From Pseudonocardia thermophila (GTDB taxonomy: Bacteria > Actinomycetota > Actinomycetes > Mycobacteriales > Pseudonocardiaceae), in the NCBI RefSeq assembly GCF_900142365.1, contig NZ_FRAP01000019.1, positions 62,001-126,000 of the forward strand: a stretch of DNA of 64,000 bases, in the 5' to 3' direction. The position numbers were made by a program, and so were the translations under genes. The first letter of the stretch is position 1; each line of letters starts with the position of its first letter. Below are positions 23,958-32,771 of this stretch, one piece after another. The notes beneath the pieces were generated by a model. It had not been told where the DNA came from. It made no database searches and worked only from the letters and a program-made list of their open reading frames with translations.

Positions 23958-24758
23958 CTAGTGCTTGCCCAGTTCGACCGAACGGTCCCGCGCGGCCTCG
24001 ATCGCGGCGATGAGCGCCGCGCGCACTCCGTGTCGCTCCAGCTCGCGGATGGCCGCGATCGTGGTACCCGCAGGGGAGGTCACGGCCTCGCGGAGGATCA
24101 CCGGGTGGTCATCGGTCTCGCGCAGCATGCGGGCCGCGCCGAACGCCGACTGCACGATCAGGTCGGCGGCCACCGCGCGCGGCAGGCCGAGCAGGATGCC
24201 GGCATCGATCATGGCCTCGACCAGGTAGAAGAAGTACGCCGGGCCGGACCCGGAGAGCGCGGTGACCGCGTCCTGCTGTGACTCCGGCACCCGCACCACC
24301 CGGCCGACGGAGCCGAGCATCTTCTCCACGGTGCTCAGGTGCTCCTCGGTGGCGTGCGTGCCCGGCGAAACCGCGCTCATCGCCTCACCCACCACCATCG
24401 GGGTGTTCGGCATGACCCGCACGACCGGGGTGCCGGCGGGCAGCGCGTCCTCGTACAGCTTCGTCGGCAGCCCGGCGCACAGCGATACGACGAGCGTCTG
24501 CGGCCGCAGCGCCGGTCCCAGCTCGGCCAGGACGGGATCGATGTCCTGCGGCTTCACGGCGACCACCACCACGTCGGCCGTCGAGCCCGCGGTCGACACG
24601 TCGACCGCCTTCACCCCGAGCTTCGCCGAGAGCTCCTCCGCCCGCTCCGGGTAGCGCTCGGTGAACACCAGTTCGTCCGGCGCGTGGCCGGCCCCGAGCA
24701 GCCCGACCAGCAGCGCCTCGCCGATCTTCCCTGCACCGATCACCGCGATCCGCGTCAT
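23958..24758 (-). CDS. proC: Pyrroline-5-carboxylate reductase
   Basis: Last step of proline synthesis: NAD(P)H reduction of pyrroline-5-carboxylate, in the cytosol. 266 residues, normal. The Rossmann start is IAVIGAGKIGEALLVGLL, then VVVAVKPQDI and VVRVMPNTPMVVGEAMSAV. The signature of the dimerisation domain is ALSGSGPAYFFYLVEAMIDA, and the C-terminal TSPAGTTIAAIRELERHG is conserved. The following genes (thioesterase, isomerase, membrane protein, Ppx) lie upstream on the same strand in mycobacterial order. Confidence 0.97.
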   Translation of the reverse strand: MTRIAVIGAGKIGEALLVGLLGAGHAPDELVFTERYPERAEELSAKLGVKAVDVSTAGSTADVVVVAVKPQDIDPVLAELGPALRPQTLVVSLCAGLPTKLYEDALPAGTPVVRVMPNTPMVVGEAMSAVSPGTHATEEHLSTVEKMLGSVGRVVRVPESQQDAVTALSGSGPAYFFYLVEAMIDAGILLGLPRAVAADLIVQSAFGAARMLRETDDHPVILREAVTSPAGTTIAAIRELERHGVRAALIAAIEAARDRSVELGKH

Positions 24759-24807
24759 GCGACGACGGTACTGCGCGCCGCCTCTCCGGCGGCGGGGCCG
24801 GGTCGGC

Positions 24808-25623
24808 TCAGCGGGGGGCGAGGGCGAGCTGGCGGGCCTGGCAGACGATCCGGCCCGCCGAGTCGACGACCGTGCAGTCCTCGTCGAACTGGTCCCCGGC
24901 GATCAGGGTCGCCCGCGACCGCAGCCGCAGCCAACCGGGCGCCGGGCGGGCCCGCAGCAGCGCGGTCAGCTGCACGGTCGGCGCCCAGCCGATCCGGCCC
25001 AGGACGTTGAACAGGGTCGGCGGCATGATGTCGCCCGCCACCAGCGCGAACAGCACGTCCGGTTCCTCACCGAGCGGGCGCACCCAGCCCTCGATGACCG
25101 GTGGGCCGGTCTCACCGCGGGTGAACGGCAGCGTCGCGCCGACGTAGCGCAGCTCGCAGGCGCTCGAGATGCCGGTGGGCAGCCGCTCGTTGTACGGCGC
25201 CATCGCGTCCTCGGGCGGCTCGGCGGGCAGGTCCGGCACCTCCGCCCACGCGGGCTCGTCGTCGGGCAGCCGGCCCGCCGTCACCGACGCCGAGAGCATC
25301 GGCTTGTCGTTCTGGATCATCTGCACGGCGACCACGGACGCGGTGCGGCCGATCTTCACCACGTCGGTCGTGAGCGTCACCGGGCCCGGATCGGGGGCCC
25401 GCAGGAAGTCGGCGGCCACGGCGAGCGGATCGGGCGCCGTGCCCGGCGCCTCGTCGGCCAGCCGGAGCAGGGCCGCCTTGGCCATCAGCGCCATCATCAG
25501 ACCGCCGTGCGCCTTGGGCCCGACGGTCCACGTCGTGCCCAGCTCCGCTTCGAAGCGGCCGTCCCCGGCCGGTCGGACGGCGAGCGCGCCACTGAACGGG
25601 GGAGCCGTCTGCTGTGGTGCCAC
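24808..25623 (-). CDS. Acyl-CoA thioesterase-like double-hotdog protein
   Basis: 271 residues. The first hotdog shows TTWTVGPKAHGGLMMALMAK and DFLRAPDPGPVTL; the second shows RLRSRATLIAGDQFDEDCTV, with the Asp/Gln pattern of TesB-like thioesterases, and VCQARQLAL at the end. It should hydrolyse an acyl-CoA in the cytosol; the substrate is not predictable. It lies in the Rv0499 position, between proC and the sugar-phosphate isomerase. ATG start. Confidence 0.85.
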   Translation of the reverse strand: MAPQQTAPPFSGALAVRPAGDGRFEAELGTTWTVGPKAHGGLMMALMAKAALLRLADEAPGTAPDPLAVAADFLRAPDPGPVTLTTDVVKIGRTASVVAVQMIQNDKPMLSASVTAGRLPDDEPAWAEVPDLPAEPPEDAMAPYNERLPTGISSACELRYVGATLPFTRGETGPPVIEGWVRPLGEEPDVLFALVAGDIMPPTLFNVLGRIGWAPTVQLTALLRARPAPGWLRLRSRATLIAGDQFDEDCTVVDSAGRIVCQARQLALAPR

Positions 25624-25635
25624 CAGCCGTGTCTA

Positions 25636-26463
25636 TCACCCGCGATCGGCGGACGACGATGTGACGTTGTCGACGCCCTGTCCGTCCGATCGGGTCAGGT
25701 GCAGGCGGGCGAACAGCAGCGACTCGGCCAGCACCTCGGCCCGCTCGTAGCGGGTGCGGCAGCGGCGCGTGCTCACCTCCAGCACCACGGTGCCCGACCA
25801 GTCCTGCTCGGCCAACCGGGAGCACACCTCAGCGCACGGCTGGCTGCCGCGCCCGGGCACCAGGTGCTCGTCGCGCGGCCGGCCGCTGCCGTCGGCCAGG
25901 TGGACGTGGGCGAGCCCGGAACCCATGCGGTCGAGCAGCGCCAGCGCGTCCTGCCCGGACGCTGCCGTGTGCGAGAGATCGAGCGTGTAGTGCTCGTAGC
26001 CGGTCTCCGTGGGGTCGAAGCCCGGTGTGTACGGCACGGAGCGCACGCGGCCCCGCACCACCGGGTACATGTTCTCGACGGCCACCGCGACGCCGGAGTC
26101 CCGGCCGGCGGCGACCTCGTCGGGGAAGGCGTCCGCGTAGCGGCGCTGCCAGCGGAACGGCGGATGGATCACGACCGTCCGAGCACCGACGATCGACGCC
26201 ATCTCGATCGAGCGGCGCAGCCGCAGCACCGGATCGGGCGTCCACACCCGCTGGGTGACCAGCAGGCACGGGGCGTGAACGGCCAGCACCGGGACCCCGT
26301 ACGTGCGGGAGAGCCGCTCCACCGACGCGACCTCCTGGCTGGCCGCGTCCGCCCACACCATCAGCTCGACGCCGTCGTAGCCCAGCTCGGCAGCCAGCTC
26401 GAAGGCCGCCCTCGTCGGCTCCGGGTACGCCGCCGCCGTGGACAGCGCGACCTGCGCGGTCAC
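25636..26463 (-). CDS. Sugar phosphate isomerase/epimerase (AP endonuclease 2 fold)
   Basis: 275 residues, a TIM barrel of the xylose-isomerase-like superfamily. Metal-ligand strands are readable: YDGVELMVW near residue 30, VVIHPPF, VAVENMYP, YTLDLSHTA, LAHVHLADGSG and VVLEVST. Substrate unknown. The GTG start overlaps the stop of the next gene upstream (GTGA), so it is coupled to the membrane protein. This is the Rv0498 position. Confidence 0.85.
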   Translation of the reverse strand: MTAQVALSTAAAYPEPTRAAFELAAELGYDGVELMVWADAASQEVASVERLSRTYGVPVLAVHAPCLLVTQRVWTPDPVLRLRRSIEMASIVGARTVVIHPPFRWQRRYADAFPDEVAAGRDSGVAVAVENMYPVVRGRVRSVPYTPGFDPTETGYEHYTLDLSHTAASGQDALALLDRMGSGLAHVHLADGSGRPRDEHLVPGRGSQPCAEVCSRLAEQDWSGTVVLEVSTRRCRTRYERAEVLAESLLFARLHLTRSDGQGVDNVTSSSADRG

Positions 26464-27548
26464 TTCCCCAACAGGATCAGCAACACGGGTGAGACCGTGA
26501 GCAACAACCCCACCCCTACGGCGAACGCGGTGGTGCGGGTGTCGGTGGTGCGCAGCAGGTTCCGCACCACGTACACCAGCCCGGCGGTGACCAGGATCGC
26601 GGCGAAGATCGCCACCACCATCAGGTCCCGCCACAGGAAGCGGAACGCCACCCACAGCAGGGCGCCGCCGATCGCACCGATGATCCACTGCGCGACGACC
26701 GCACCCCACGACTGCGTGGCGGGCGCCTCCTCGTCGGCCGCCCGGCGGCGGCGCGTCCGACTGCCGGACGTCTCCTCGGCCTCGTCGTCGTCCGCCACGC
26801 GGGCGGCCTCGAGCTCGGAGTCGTCGAAGTCGTCCGAGTCCAAGTCGGAGTCGTACCCCGAGTCGAACTCGTCCTCGTAGCCGTCGAGGTCGTCGTCGTA
26901 GCCCGCCCGGCGACCACGCGGCCCACCCGGCGCGGCGGCAGCGCCGCGACGGCCGTACGGCTCGTCGTAGTCGTCGTCGAGCGGCGGGACGCCGGCCTGC
27001 GTGGGCGGGCCCCCGTCGTCGTCGGGGCGCCGCTCGGGGCGGGCGCGCGCCCACGGGTCGGCGGGCGGCGGGCCCGCGGGGCGCGCCGGCGCCGGGGGCT
27101 CGACGGGGGCGCGCATGGTGCGCGTCTGCTGGCCGGGTGGGCTCGCCGGGGCCGCCGCGGGCATCGGCGGGACCGTGGCCGACGGCCCGGGCGGGGTGGC
27201 CGGCGCGGACGGCTCGGGGAACCGCCGCGGGCCCAGGTCCGGCACGCGCGGCATGCGCTCGGTGGGGATGTCGCGCGGCCGGTCGTACGCGGGCGGCGGC
27301 GTGACCGGGCCGCGGCGCAGCGGCTCGTCCGGGGGAACGGGCTGGCGCAGGATGCGGCGGTCGGGCACGGACGGCGGCGCGTAGTCGAAGGACGGGCCAC
27401 CGGTCGTGAAGCCGACGCTCGACTCGACGTCGTCGGGACCGTCGGCGGCCCGCCGCCTGCGGCGACGCCCGGTCGCCGCCACGTCGCCGTGCTCGGCGAG
27501 CAGCTCAGCGACGGTGCGCTGGCGGGGGTGATCGGTCTCGGAAGTCAT
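26460..27548 (-). CDS. Membrane protein with long disordered Pro/Asp-rich N-terminus (Rv0497-like)
   Basis: 362 residues. It starts TVAELLAEHGD followed by RRRRRR, a pattern shared with mycobacterial Rv0497. Residues 50-190 are Pro/Ala-rich and 190-260 are highly acidic (Asp, Glu, Tyr runs). Three hydrophobic helices end the protein (about 283-303, 307-328 and 340-360). Function unknown. It is coupled to Ppx (ATGA overlap) and to the isomerase gene, so they form one operon. Confidence 0.82.
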   Translation of the reverse strand: MTSETDHPRQRTVAELLAEHGDVAATGRRRRRRAADGPDDVESSVGFTTGGPSFDYAPPSVPDRRILRQPVPPDEPLRRGPVTPPPAYDRPRDIPTERMPRVPDLGPRRFPEPSAPATPPGPSATVPPMPAAAPASPPGQQTRTMRAPVEPPAPARPAGPPPADPWARARPERRPDDDGGPPTQAGVPPLDDDYDEPYGRRGAAAAPGGPRGRRAGYDDDLDGYEDEFDSGYDSDLDSDDFDDSELEAARVADDDEAEETSGSRTRRRRAADEEAPATQSWGAVVAQWIIGAIGGALLWVAFRFLWRDLMVVAIFAAILVTAGLVYVVRNLLRTTDTRTTAFAVGVGLLLTVSPVLLILLGK

Positions 27549-28555
27549 CCGCTACACCGTGCCTCTGTTGTCGTCAAGCGGCCAAGAGCATGCGGGCCCT
27601 CGTGCGCCGAGCGGTCGGTCTGGGCCGTCCCATCGAGCAGATCGAGCCTGCGGAGGATCACTCCTTCGCGCAGTGCCCAGGGGCAGATCTCCAGCACGGG
27701 CACGTCCAGCGCGCGCATCGTGGCCTCCGCGACGAGTGCGCCGGCGGCGAGCTGGTGGGCCCGGCTCGGGCTCACGCCCTCGAGTTCGGCCAGGTCGGCG
27801 GAGGACATGCGGGTCACGAACGCGATCAGCTGGCGCAGCCCACTGGCGCTCAGGGTGCGCCGCACCCGCAGCCCGGCGGCCGACGGTGCCGCGCCCGTGA
27901 GGCGGGCCAGCGAGCGGAACGTCTTCGACGTGCCGACCGCCAGATCCGGTTCGCCCTCCGCACGCAACCGCCGGGCGATCGGGGCCAGCTCCTCGTCGAG
28001 GTGGGCGCGCAGCGCGTCGATCTCCTTGCGCCCCGGCGGATCGCTCGTGAACCACTCCCGGGTGAGCCGGCCGGCGCCGAGCGGCAGGGACGCCGCGGCG
28101 GCCGGGTGCTCGTTGCGGCCGGCGGCGAGCTCCAGGGAACCGCCGCCGATGTCGAGCACGAGCAGCTGCCCGGCGGACCAGCCGTACCAGCGGCGGACGG
28201 CCAGGAACGTGTAGCGCGCCTCGTCGACACCGGGCAGCACCTGCAGCGCGATGCCCGTCTCGGCGCGGACGCGGGCGAGGACCTCGGCGGAGTTGGCGGC
28301 GTCGCGCAGGGCGGAGGTGGCGAAGGCCAGCAGATCGCCGCACTCGGCGGCCTCCAGTGCCGCGCGGGCCCGCTCGACCGCCTTGACCAGCGCGTCCGCG
28401 CCCGCCTGGGTGAGCGCTCCGGCGGCGTCGAGGTGCTCGGCGAGCCGCAGCTCGGTCTTCTCCGACGTCATCGGTGTGGGATGGCCCCCGCGCACAGCGT
28501 CCACCACCAGCAGATGAACGGTGTTGGAGCCCACGTCGAGCACGCCGAGCCGCAC
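27545..28555 (-). CDS. Exopolyphosphatase / Ppx-GppA family
   Basis: 336 residues of the ASKHA fold. VLDVGSNTVHLLVVDA gives phosphate motif 1, VLDIGGGSLELAAG motif 2, and AFATSALRDAANS the intermediate conserved loop. It lies in the position of Rv0496 (Ppx1), a polyphosphatase that also touches (p)ppGpp metabolism. GTG start. It is near senX3-regX3, as in mycobacteria, so a phosphate-homeostasis context is reasonable. Confidence 0.92.
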   Translation of the reverse strand: MRLGVLDVGSNTVHLLVVDAVRGGHPTPMTSEKTELRLAEHLDAAGALTQAGADALVKAVERARAALEAAECGDLLAFATSALRDAANSAEVLARVRAETGIALQVLPGVDEARYTFLAVRRWYGWSAGQLLVLDIGGGSLELAAGRNEHPAAAASLPLGAGRLTREWFTSDPPGRKEIDALRAHLDEELAPIARRLRAEGEPDLAVGTSKTFRSLARLTGAAPSAAGLRVRRTLSASGLRQLIAFVTRMSSADLAELEGVSPSRAHQLAAGALVAEATMRALDVPVLEICPWALREGVILRRLDLLDGTAQTDRSAHEGPHALGRLTTTEARCSG

Positions 28556-28613
28556 GGCGTCACCCTACCCGTTCCGTGATCACGCCGTGATCCGGCCGTG
28601 TCCTGCCCGATGC

Positions 28614-29300
28614 TCAGGCTTCGAACTTGTAGCCGAGGCCGCGCACCGTGACCAGGTGCTTCGGGTTGCCGGGATCGGCCTCGATCTTCGCCCGCAGCCG
28701 CTTGACGTGCACGTCGAGCGTCTTCGTGTCGCCCACGTAGTCGGCGCCCCACACGCGGTCGATCAGCTGCCCGCGGGTGAGCACCCGCCCGACGTTGCGC
28801 AACAGGTACTCCAGCAGGTCGAACTCCTTGAGCGGCATCGGCACCTCGGTGCCGTTGACCGCGACCACGTGCCGGTCGACGTCCATGCGGACCGGCCCGG
28901 CGGTCAGCACGCCGGACGCGCCGTCGCCGGCCCCGTTCTCGGCTCCGCGGCGCAGCACCGCGCGGATCCGCGCGATCAGCTCCCGCGCCGAGTACGGCTT
29001 GGTGACGTAGTCGTCGGCGCCGATCTCCAGACCCACGACCTTGTCGATCTCGCTGTCCCGGGCCGTCACCATGATCACCGGGACGGACGAGCGGGTGCGC
29101 AGCGCCTTGCACACGTCGGTGCCGCTCATGCCGGGGAGCATCAGGTCGAGCAGGACGATGTCGGCGCCGTTGCGGTCGAACTCGGCGAGCGCGTCCGGGC
29201 CGGTGGTGACGACGGAGGTGGTGAACCCCTCCTTGCGGAGCAGGAAAGCCAGCGGATCGGCGAACGACTCCTCGTCCTCGACGATCAGCACCTTGGTCAT
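28614..29300 (-). CDS. regX3: Phosphate-responsive response regulator RegX3
   Basis: 228 residues. Receiver domain 1-120 with Asp52 as phosphoacceptor (IVLLDLMLPG), Thr in VTARD and Lys in VTKPYS. OmpR/PhoB winged helix 130-228 with LKEFDLLEYLLRNVGRVLTR and a DNA-recognition helix (TKTLDVHVKRLRAKIE). It pairs with SenX3; its ATG overlaps the kinase stop. In mycobacteria and corynebacteria this pair controls phosphate-starvation genes. Confidence 0.96.
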   Translation of the reverse strand: MTKVLIVEDEESFADPLAFLLRKEGFTTSVVTTGPDALAEFDRNGADIVLLDLMLPGMSGTDVCKALRTRSSVPVIMVTARDSEIDKVVGLEIGADDYVTKPYSARELIARIRAVLRRGAENGAGDGASGVLTAGPVRMDVDRHVVAVNGTEVPMPLKEFDLLEYLLRNVGRVLTRGQLIDRVWGADYVGDTKTLDVHVKRLRAKIEADPGNPKHLVTVRGLGYKFEA

Positions 29301-30466
29301 GGCGTCCCCCCGACAGCGGCAGGTTGGGCGGGCTGCTCGTCCGCACGGCGGGAGGCCGGGTCGGCGGGCAGCCGCATCGTGAACGTGGATCCGGTGCCGA
29401 GACGGCTCCACAGCCGCACCTCGCCACCGTGGTTGGCCAGCACGTGCTTGACGATCGCCAGGCCGAGCCCGGTTCCCCCGGTGGCCCGCGACCGGGCGGG
29501 ATCGACGCGGAAGAACCGCTCGAACACCCGCTCCTGGTGCTCCGGCGCGATGCCGATGCCGCGGTCGGTCACCGCGATCTCCACCCAGTCCCCGCTGCGG
29601 CGGCGGGTGACCGACACCGACGAACTCGGCGGGGAGTAGGCGATCGCGTTGTCCAACAGGTTCGACAGGGCGGTGACCAGCAGCGTCCGGTCGCCCTGCA
29701 CGGTGAGCCCGCTCGGTTCGTCGACGATGAACGCGATGTCGGCCGACTCCGCGGACAGCCGCGTCCGCGCGAGCGCCTCGTCGACGACCTCGTCGATCTC
29801 CACGGTGTGCATCTCGGGCAGCCGCTCGGCACCGGTGAGCCGCGACAGCGCGATCAGCTCGGTGACGAGGTTGCCCATGCGCGTGGACTCCTCGACGATC
29901 TTCGTGCCGAACCGGCGCACCGCCTCCGGGTCGTCGGCCGCGTCCAGCACCGCCTCGGCCAGCAGCCCCATCGCGCCCACGGGCGTCTTCAGCTCGTGGC
30001 TGACGTTGGCGACGAAGTCGCGGCGGGTCGCCTCCAGACGCACCGCCTCCGAGGTGTCCACGGCCTCGACCAGCACGAACCCGTCACCGAGCGGGCGCAC
30101 GCGGGCGTGCACCGATGCGGGGCGGCGGCCCCGCCGGTCGAGCGGGGAGAGATCGACCTCGAGCGGCCCGGACTCGCCGTGGACGCGCTCGGCCGCGGCG
30201 ACCGCCCGCCGGTCGGCGCGGTTCTCACCGACGACCCCCAGCACCTCCGCGCGCGGGTTGTGCAGCACGACGTCGCCGTGCCGGCTGAGCACCGCCAGCC
30301 CCTGCTCGGTGGTGCGGAACGCCCGCTGCAGGAGATCGGCGAGGGTGGGACCGGGGGCGACGGGCCGGCGGGCTGAAGCGGTCCGGCGGCGGACGGTGCG
30401 GCGACCGACGAGGAAACCGATCACCACCCCGCACACCGCGAGGAGGATGCCGACCGTGGCGGTCAT
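29297..30466 (-). CDS. senX3: Sensor histidine kinase SenX3
   Basis: 389 residues. One N-terminal membrane helix (3-20) and no large periplasmic domain, as for SenX3. A PAS-like domain spans about 40-140 (LSRHGDVVLHNPRAEVLGVV). The dimerisation helix has His157 (FVANVSHELKTPVG). ATPase motifs are LLDNAIAYSPP (N box), VTDRGIGIAPEHQERVFERF and GGTGLGLAIVKHV. Signals are probably received from the Pst/PhoU system. A three-unit PHO-box-like array lies about 85-115 bp upstream. Confidence 0.96.
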   Translation of the reverse strand: MTATVGILLAVCGVVIGFLVGRRTVRRRTASARRPVAPGPTLADLLQRAFRTTEQGLAVLSRHGDVVLHNPRAEVLGVVGENRADRRAVAAAERVHGESGPLEVDLSPLDRRGRRPASVHARVRPLGDGFVLVEAVDTSEAVRLEATRRDFVANVSHELKTPVGAMGLLAEAVLDAADDPEAVRRFGTKIVEESTRMGNLVTELIALSRLTGAERLPEMHTVEIDEVVDEALARTRLSAESADIAFIVDEPSGLTVQGDRTLLVTALSNLLDNAIAYSPPSSSVSVTRRRSGDWVEIAVTDRGIGIAPEHQERVFERFFRVDPARSRATGGTGLGLAIVKHVLANHGGEVRLWSRLGTGSTFTMRLPADPASRRADEQPAQPAAVGGTP

Positions 30467-30549
30467 GGCGCCATCGTATGCAGCCGGACCCGCCATCGAT
30501 CCAGCTCAGCGGGCCGTTCGTGACGCTGACGACGCTCCGGAGCGCAACA

Positions 30550-30582
30550 GTTCCGCTGCCGTTCACCCCCGGTTCACCCGGC
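30550..30582. promoter_or_regulatory. PHO-box-like array (three 11-bp direct repeats) upstream of senX3-regX3
   Basis: On the + strand three contiguous 11-bp units follow each other: GTTCCGCTGCC, GTTCACCCCCG and GTTCACCCGGC. Units two and three match the Streptomyces PhoP direct-repeat consensus (GTTCACC core). The array lies between gpmA and senX3; senX3 starts about 85 bp away. It would let phosphorylated RegX3 regulate its own operon. Confidence 0.7.
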
Positions 30583-30596
30583 CGCCGCGGCGCGGC

Positions 30597-31337
30597 CTAC
30601 CGGCCCTGCGCGGCGACCGCTGCGGCGGCCGCTGCGGCCGCCTCCGGGTCGAGGTACTCCCCGCCCGGCTTGATCGGGCGCATGTCGTCGTCGAGCTCGT
30701 AGCGCAGCGGCATCCCGGTGGGGATGTTCAGCCCGACGATGTCGGTGTCGCTGATGTTGTCCAGGTGCTTGACCAGCGCGCGCAGCGAGTTGCCGTGCGC
30801 GGCGAGCAGCACGATCTTCCCCGCGCGCAGATCGGGGACGATCGCCTCCTCCCAGTACGGCAGGAAGCGCTTGACGACGTCGGCCAGGCACTCGGTGCGC
30901 GGCATCTCGTCGCCGAGGTCGGCGTAGCGCGGGTCGCCGTCCTGGGAGAACTCGCTGCCCGGCTCGATCGGCGGGGGCGGCGTGTCGTAGCTGCGCCGCC
31001 ACAGCATGAACTGCTCCTCGCCGAACTCCTCCAGCGTCTGCTTCTTGTTCTTGCCCTGCAGCGCGCCGTAGTGCCGCTCGTTGAGCCGCCAGCTGCGCCG
31101 GACGGGGATCCAGTGCCGATCGATCGTGTCCAGCGCCAGGTTCGCCGTGGAGATCGCGCGGCGCAGCAACGACGTGTGCACCACGTCGGGGAGCAGCCCG
31201 GCGGCCTTCATCAGCTCGCCGCCGCGGCGGGCCTCCTGCTCGCCCTTCTCCGAGAGGGGCACGTCCATCCAGCCGGTGAACAGGTTCTCGGCGTTCCACA
31301 CGCTCTCGCCGTGGCGGAGCAGCACGAGGGTCGACAT
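30597..31337 (-). CDS. gpmA: 2,3-bisphosphoglycerate-dependent phosphoglycerate mutase
   Basis: Interconverts 3- and 2-phosphoglycerate in glycolysis. 246 residues: LVLLRHGESVWNAENLFTGW with phospho-His9, RLNERHYGALQGKNK for the substrate loop, and LLAAHGNSLRALVKHLD for the second catalytic His. The C-terminal tail has an Ala-rich run. The gene lies before senX3-regX3 on the same strand, as gpm1 does in mycobacteria. ATG start with a purine-rich leader. Confidence 0.97.
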   Translation of the reverse strand: MSTLVLLRHGESVWNAENLFTGWMDVPLSEKGEQEARRGGELMKAAGLLPDVVHTSLLRRAISTANLALDTIDRHWIPVRRSWRLNERHYGALQGKNKKQTLEEFGEEQFMLWRRSYDTPPPPIEPGSEFSQDGDPRYADLGDEMPRTECLADVVKRFLPYWEEAIVPDLRAGKIVLLAAHGNSLRALVKHLDNISDTDIVGLNIPTGMPLRYELDDDMRPIKPGGEYLDPEAAAAAAAAVAAQGR

Positions 31338-31357
31338 GCTCTTACCTTTTCATTGCC

Positions 31358-31861
31358 TCAGACGTGGGCGGGGGCCCCCTCGGTGGGATCGACGAACTCC
31401 CCGGTCAGCCCGGCGCGGATCTCGTTCGTGATCTCCATGAGCTGCCGCACCTGCTCCCGGGTGAGCCGGTCGAACAGGTACTTGCGGACCTCGTTGACGT
31501 GGCCGGGCGCGGCGGCCGCCAGCACCGCGAGACCCTCGTCGGTGAGCGTGCAGAAGGTGCGCCTGCGGTCGCCGGGGCAGGTCTCGCGGCGCACCCAGCC
31601 GCGCTCCTCCAGCCGGGACACCGCGTGCGAGATGCGGCTGTGCGAGCTCAGCGTGCGGTCGGCGAGCTCCCCCATCCGCAGCGTGCGGTCCGGCGCCTCG
31701 GAGAGCATGACCAGGATCTGGTAGTACGCCATCGGCATGCCGGCGTCGCGCTGCAGCTGGCGGTCCAGCGCGGCCTCCAGCAGCGTGGTGGCGGCGATCC
31801 ACGACAGCCACGCCGCCCGTTCCTCGGCGTCCAGCCAGCGCGGCTCACCGTGGTCGGTCAC
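31358..31861 (-). CDS. MarR family transcriptional regulator
   Basis: 167 residues. The winged helix is clear: LRMGELADRTLSSHSRISHA for recognition, then VSRLEERGWVRRETCPGDRR for the wing. Flanking helices (about 15-50 and 130-155) form the dimer. It probably answers a phenolic or other small ligand. It lies 20 bp upstream of gpmA and 39 bp downstream of a GntR regulator on the same strand. The regulated gene is unknown. GTG start. Confidence 0.9.
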   Translation of the reverse strand: MTDHGEPRWLDAEERAAWLSWIAATTLLEAALDRQLQRDAGMPMAYYQILVMLSEAPDRTLRMGELADRTLSSHSRISHAVSRLEERGWVRRETCPGDRRRTFCTLTDEGLAVLAAAAPGHVNEVRKYLFDRLTREQVRQLMEITNEIRAGLTGEFVDPTEGAPAHV

Positions 31862-31900
31862 CTGGGCGATCCTACGGCCTCGATCGGGAAACCACGGTGA

Positions 31901-32650
31901 TCAACCGACCCGGTACCCGTCGGACGCCGAGAACCGGGCAGTGACGCTGAACCGGTCGGCGCGCACCAGCGTCTGCCGCCACTCGACGGCCTGGTCGCCT
32001 GCCAGGCCGAGCCGGTCGATGGTCAGCGCGGCCACGTCGGGGCCGATCCCCAGCAGGCGCCGCTGCGCGGAGTCGGGCACGACCGCGCTGATCCGCTCAC
32101 TCCCGCCGGTGACCCGGATTCCGCAGCGGGCGGCGTACTCGGCGTAGAGGCCGGTGCGGCTGAAGTCGACCTCCAGCAGCGGCGCGGCCAGCTTCTCGGG
32201 CAGCCACACGCGGTCGACGGCCAGCGGCACCTCGTCGGCCAGGCGCAGCCGCTCCAGGTGCACCAGCGGAGTGGACTCCTCCAGCCCGAGCCGGGCCGCG
32301 ACCACCCCGTCGGCGCGCACGTCGAGCGTGTGGACCACGCTGCGCTGCACCTGGCCGGTGGCCTCCACCGCGGTGAACAGGCTGTACGGCTCCCCCAGCT
32401 GCTGTTCGATCACGCCCCGGTCCGCGCGGCGCGGGGTGCGGCCCCGGCCGGCGATCACCAGGCCTTCCTCGCGCAGCCGCCGCACCGCCTCCCGGACGGT
32501 GTGCCGGCTCACCCCGTACTCGGCGACGAGCGCGAGCTCACCCGGGAAGGAGTCCTTGAACTCGTCGAGGGCCAGCCGCCGGCGCAGGTCCGCCAGCAGC
32601 TGCTCCCACAGCGGACGGGCGCCCAGCCGGTCCAGCGGCTGGGCGGTCAT
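31901..32650 (-). CDS. GntR/HutC family transcriptional regulator (UTRA domain)
   Basis: 249 residues. N-terminal GntR helix-turn-helix (about 12-75: FPGELALVAEYGVSRHTVRE, then RRLREEGLVIAGRGR). The UTRA effector domain spans 90-240 (PLVHLERLRLADEVPLAVDR, LYAEYAARCGIRV). Such regulators bind small metabolites. A 12-bp palindrome CCGGTGCACCGG lies 60 bp upstream in the shared promoter region with the monooxygenase-like gene and is the obvious operator candidate. ATG start. Confidence 0.92.
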   Translation of the reverse strand: MTAQPLDRLGARPLWEQLLADLRRRLALDEFKDSFPGELALVAEYGVSRHTVREAVRRLREEGLVIAGRGRTPRRADRGVIEQQLGEPYSLFTAVEATGQVQRSVVHTLDVRADGVVAARLGLEESTPLVHLERLRLADEVPLAVDRVWLPEKLAAPLLEVDFSRTGLYAEYAARCGIRVTGGSERISAVVPDSAQRRLLGIGPDVAALTIDRLGLAGDQAVEWRQTLVRADRFSVTARFSASDGYRVG

Positions 32651-32708
32651 GGTCCGACCACCGGGCGCATGTCCTCCACGGTACGGGCGCGGCAGCGGTG
32701 GCGGAAAG

Positions 32709-32720
32709 CCGGTGCACCGG
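32709..32720. promoter_or_regulatory. Perfect 12-bp palindrome, candidate GntR operator
   Basis: CCGGTGCACCGG lies in the 121-bp divergent region between the GntR gene (minus) and the monooxygenase-like gene (plus), where an autoregulatory site is expected. Confidence 0.45.
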
Positions 32721-32771
32721 GGTCGGGAACTCGCTGGCCCGCGCGCGGCGGCGCCGACTTGGATGTGACCG

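Noticed and set aside
24661..26880. 739-codon plus-strand open frame
   Set aside because: It crosses four well-supported minus-strand genes and has shadow-like Arg/His/Gln composition.
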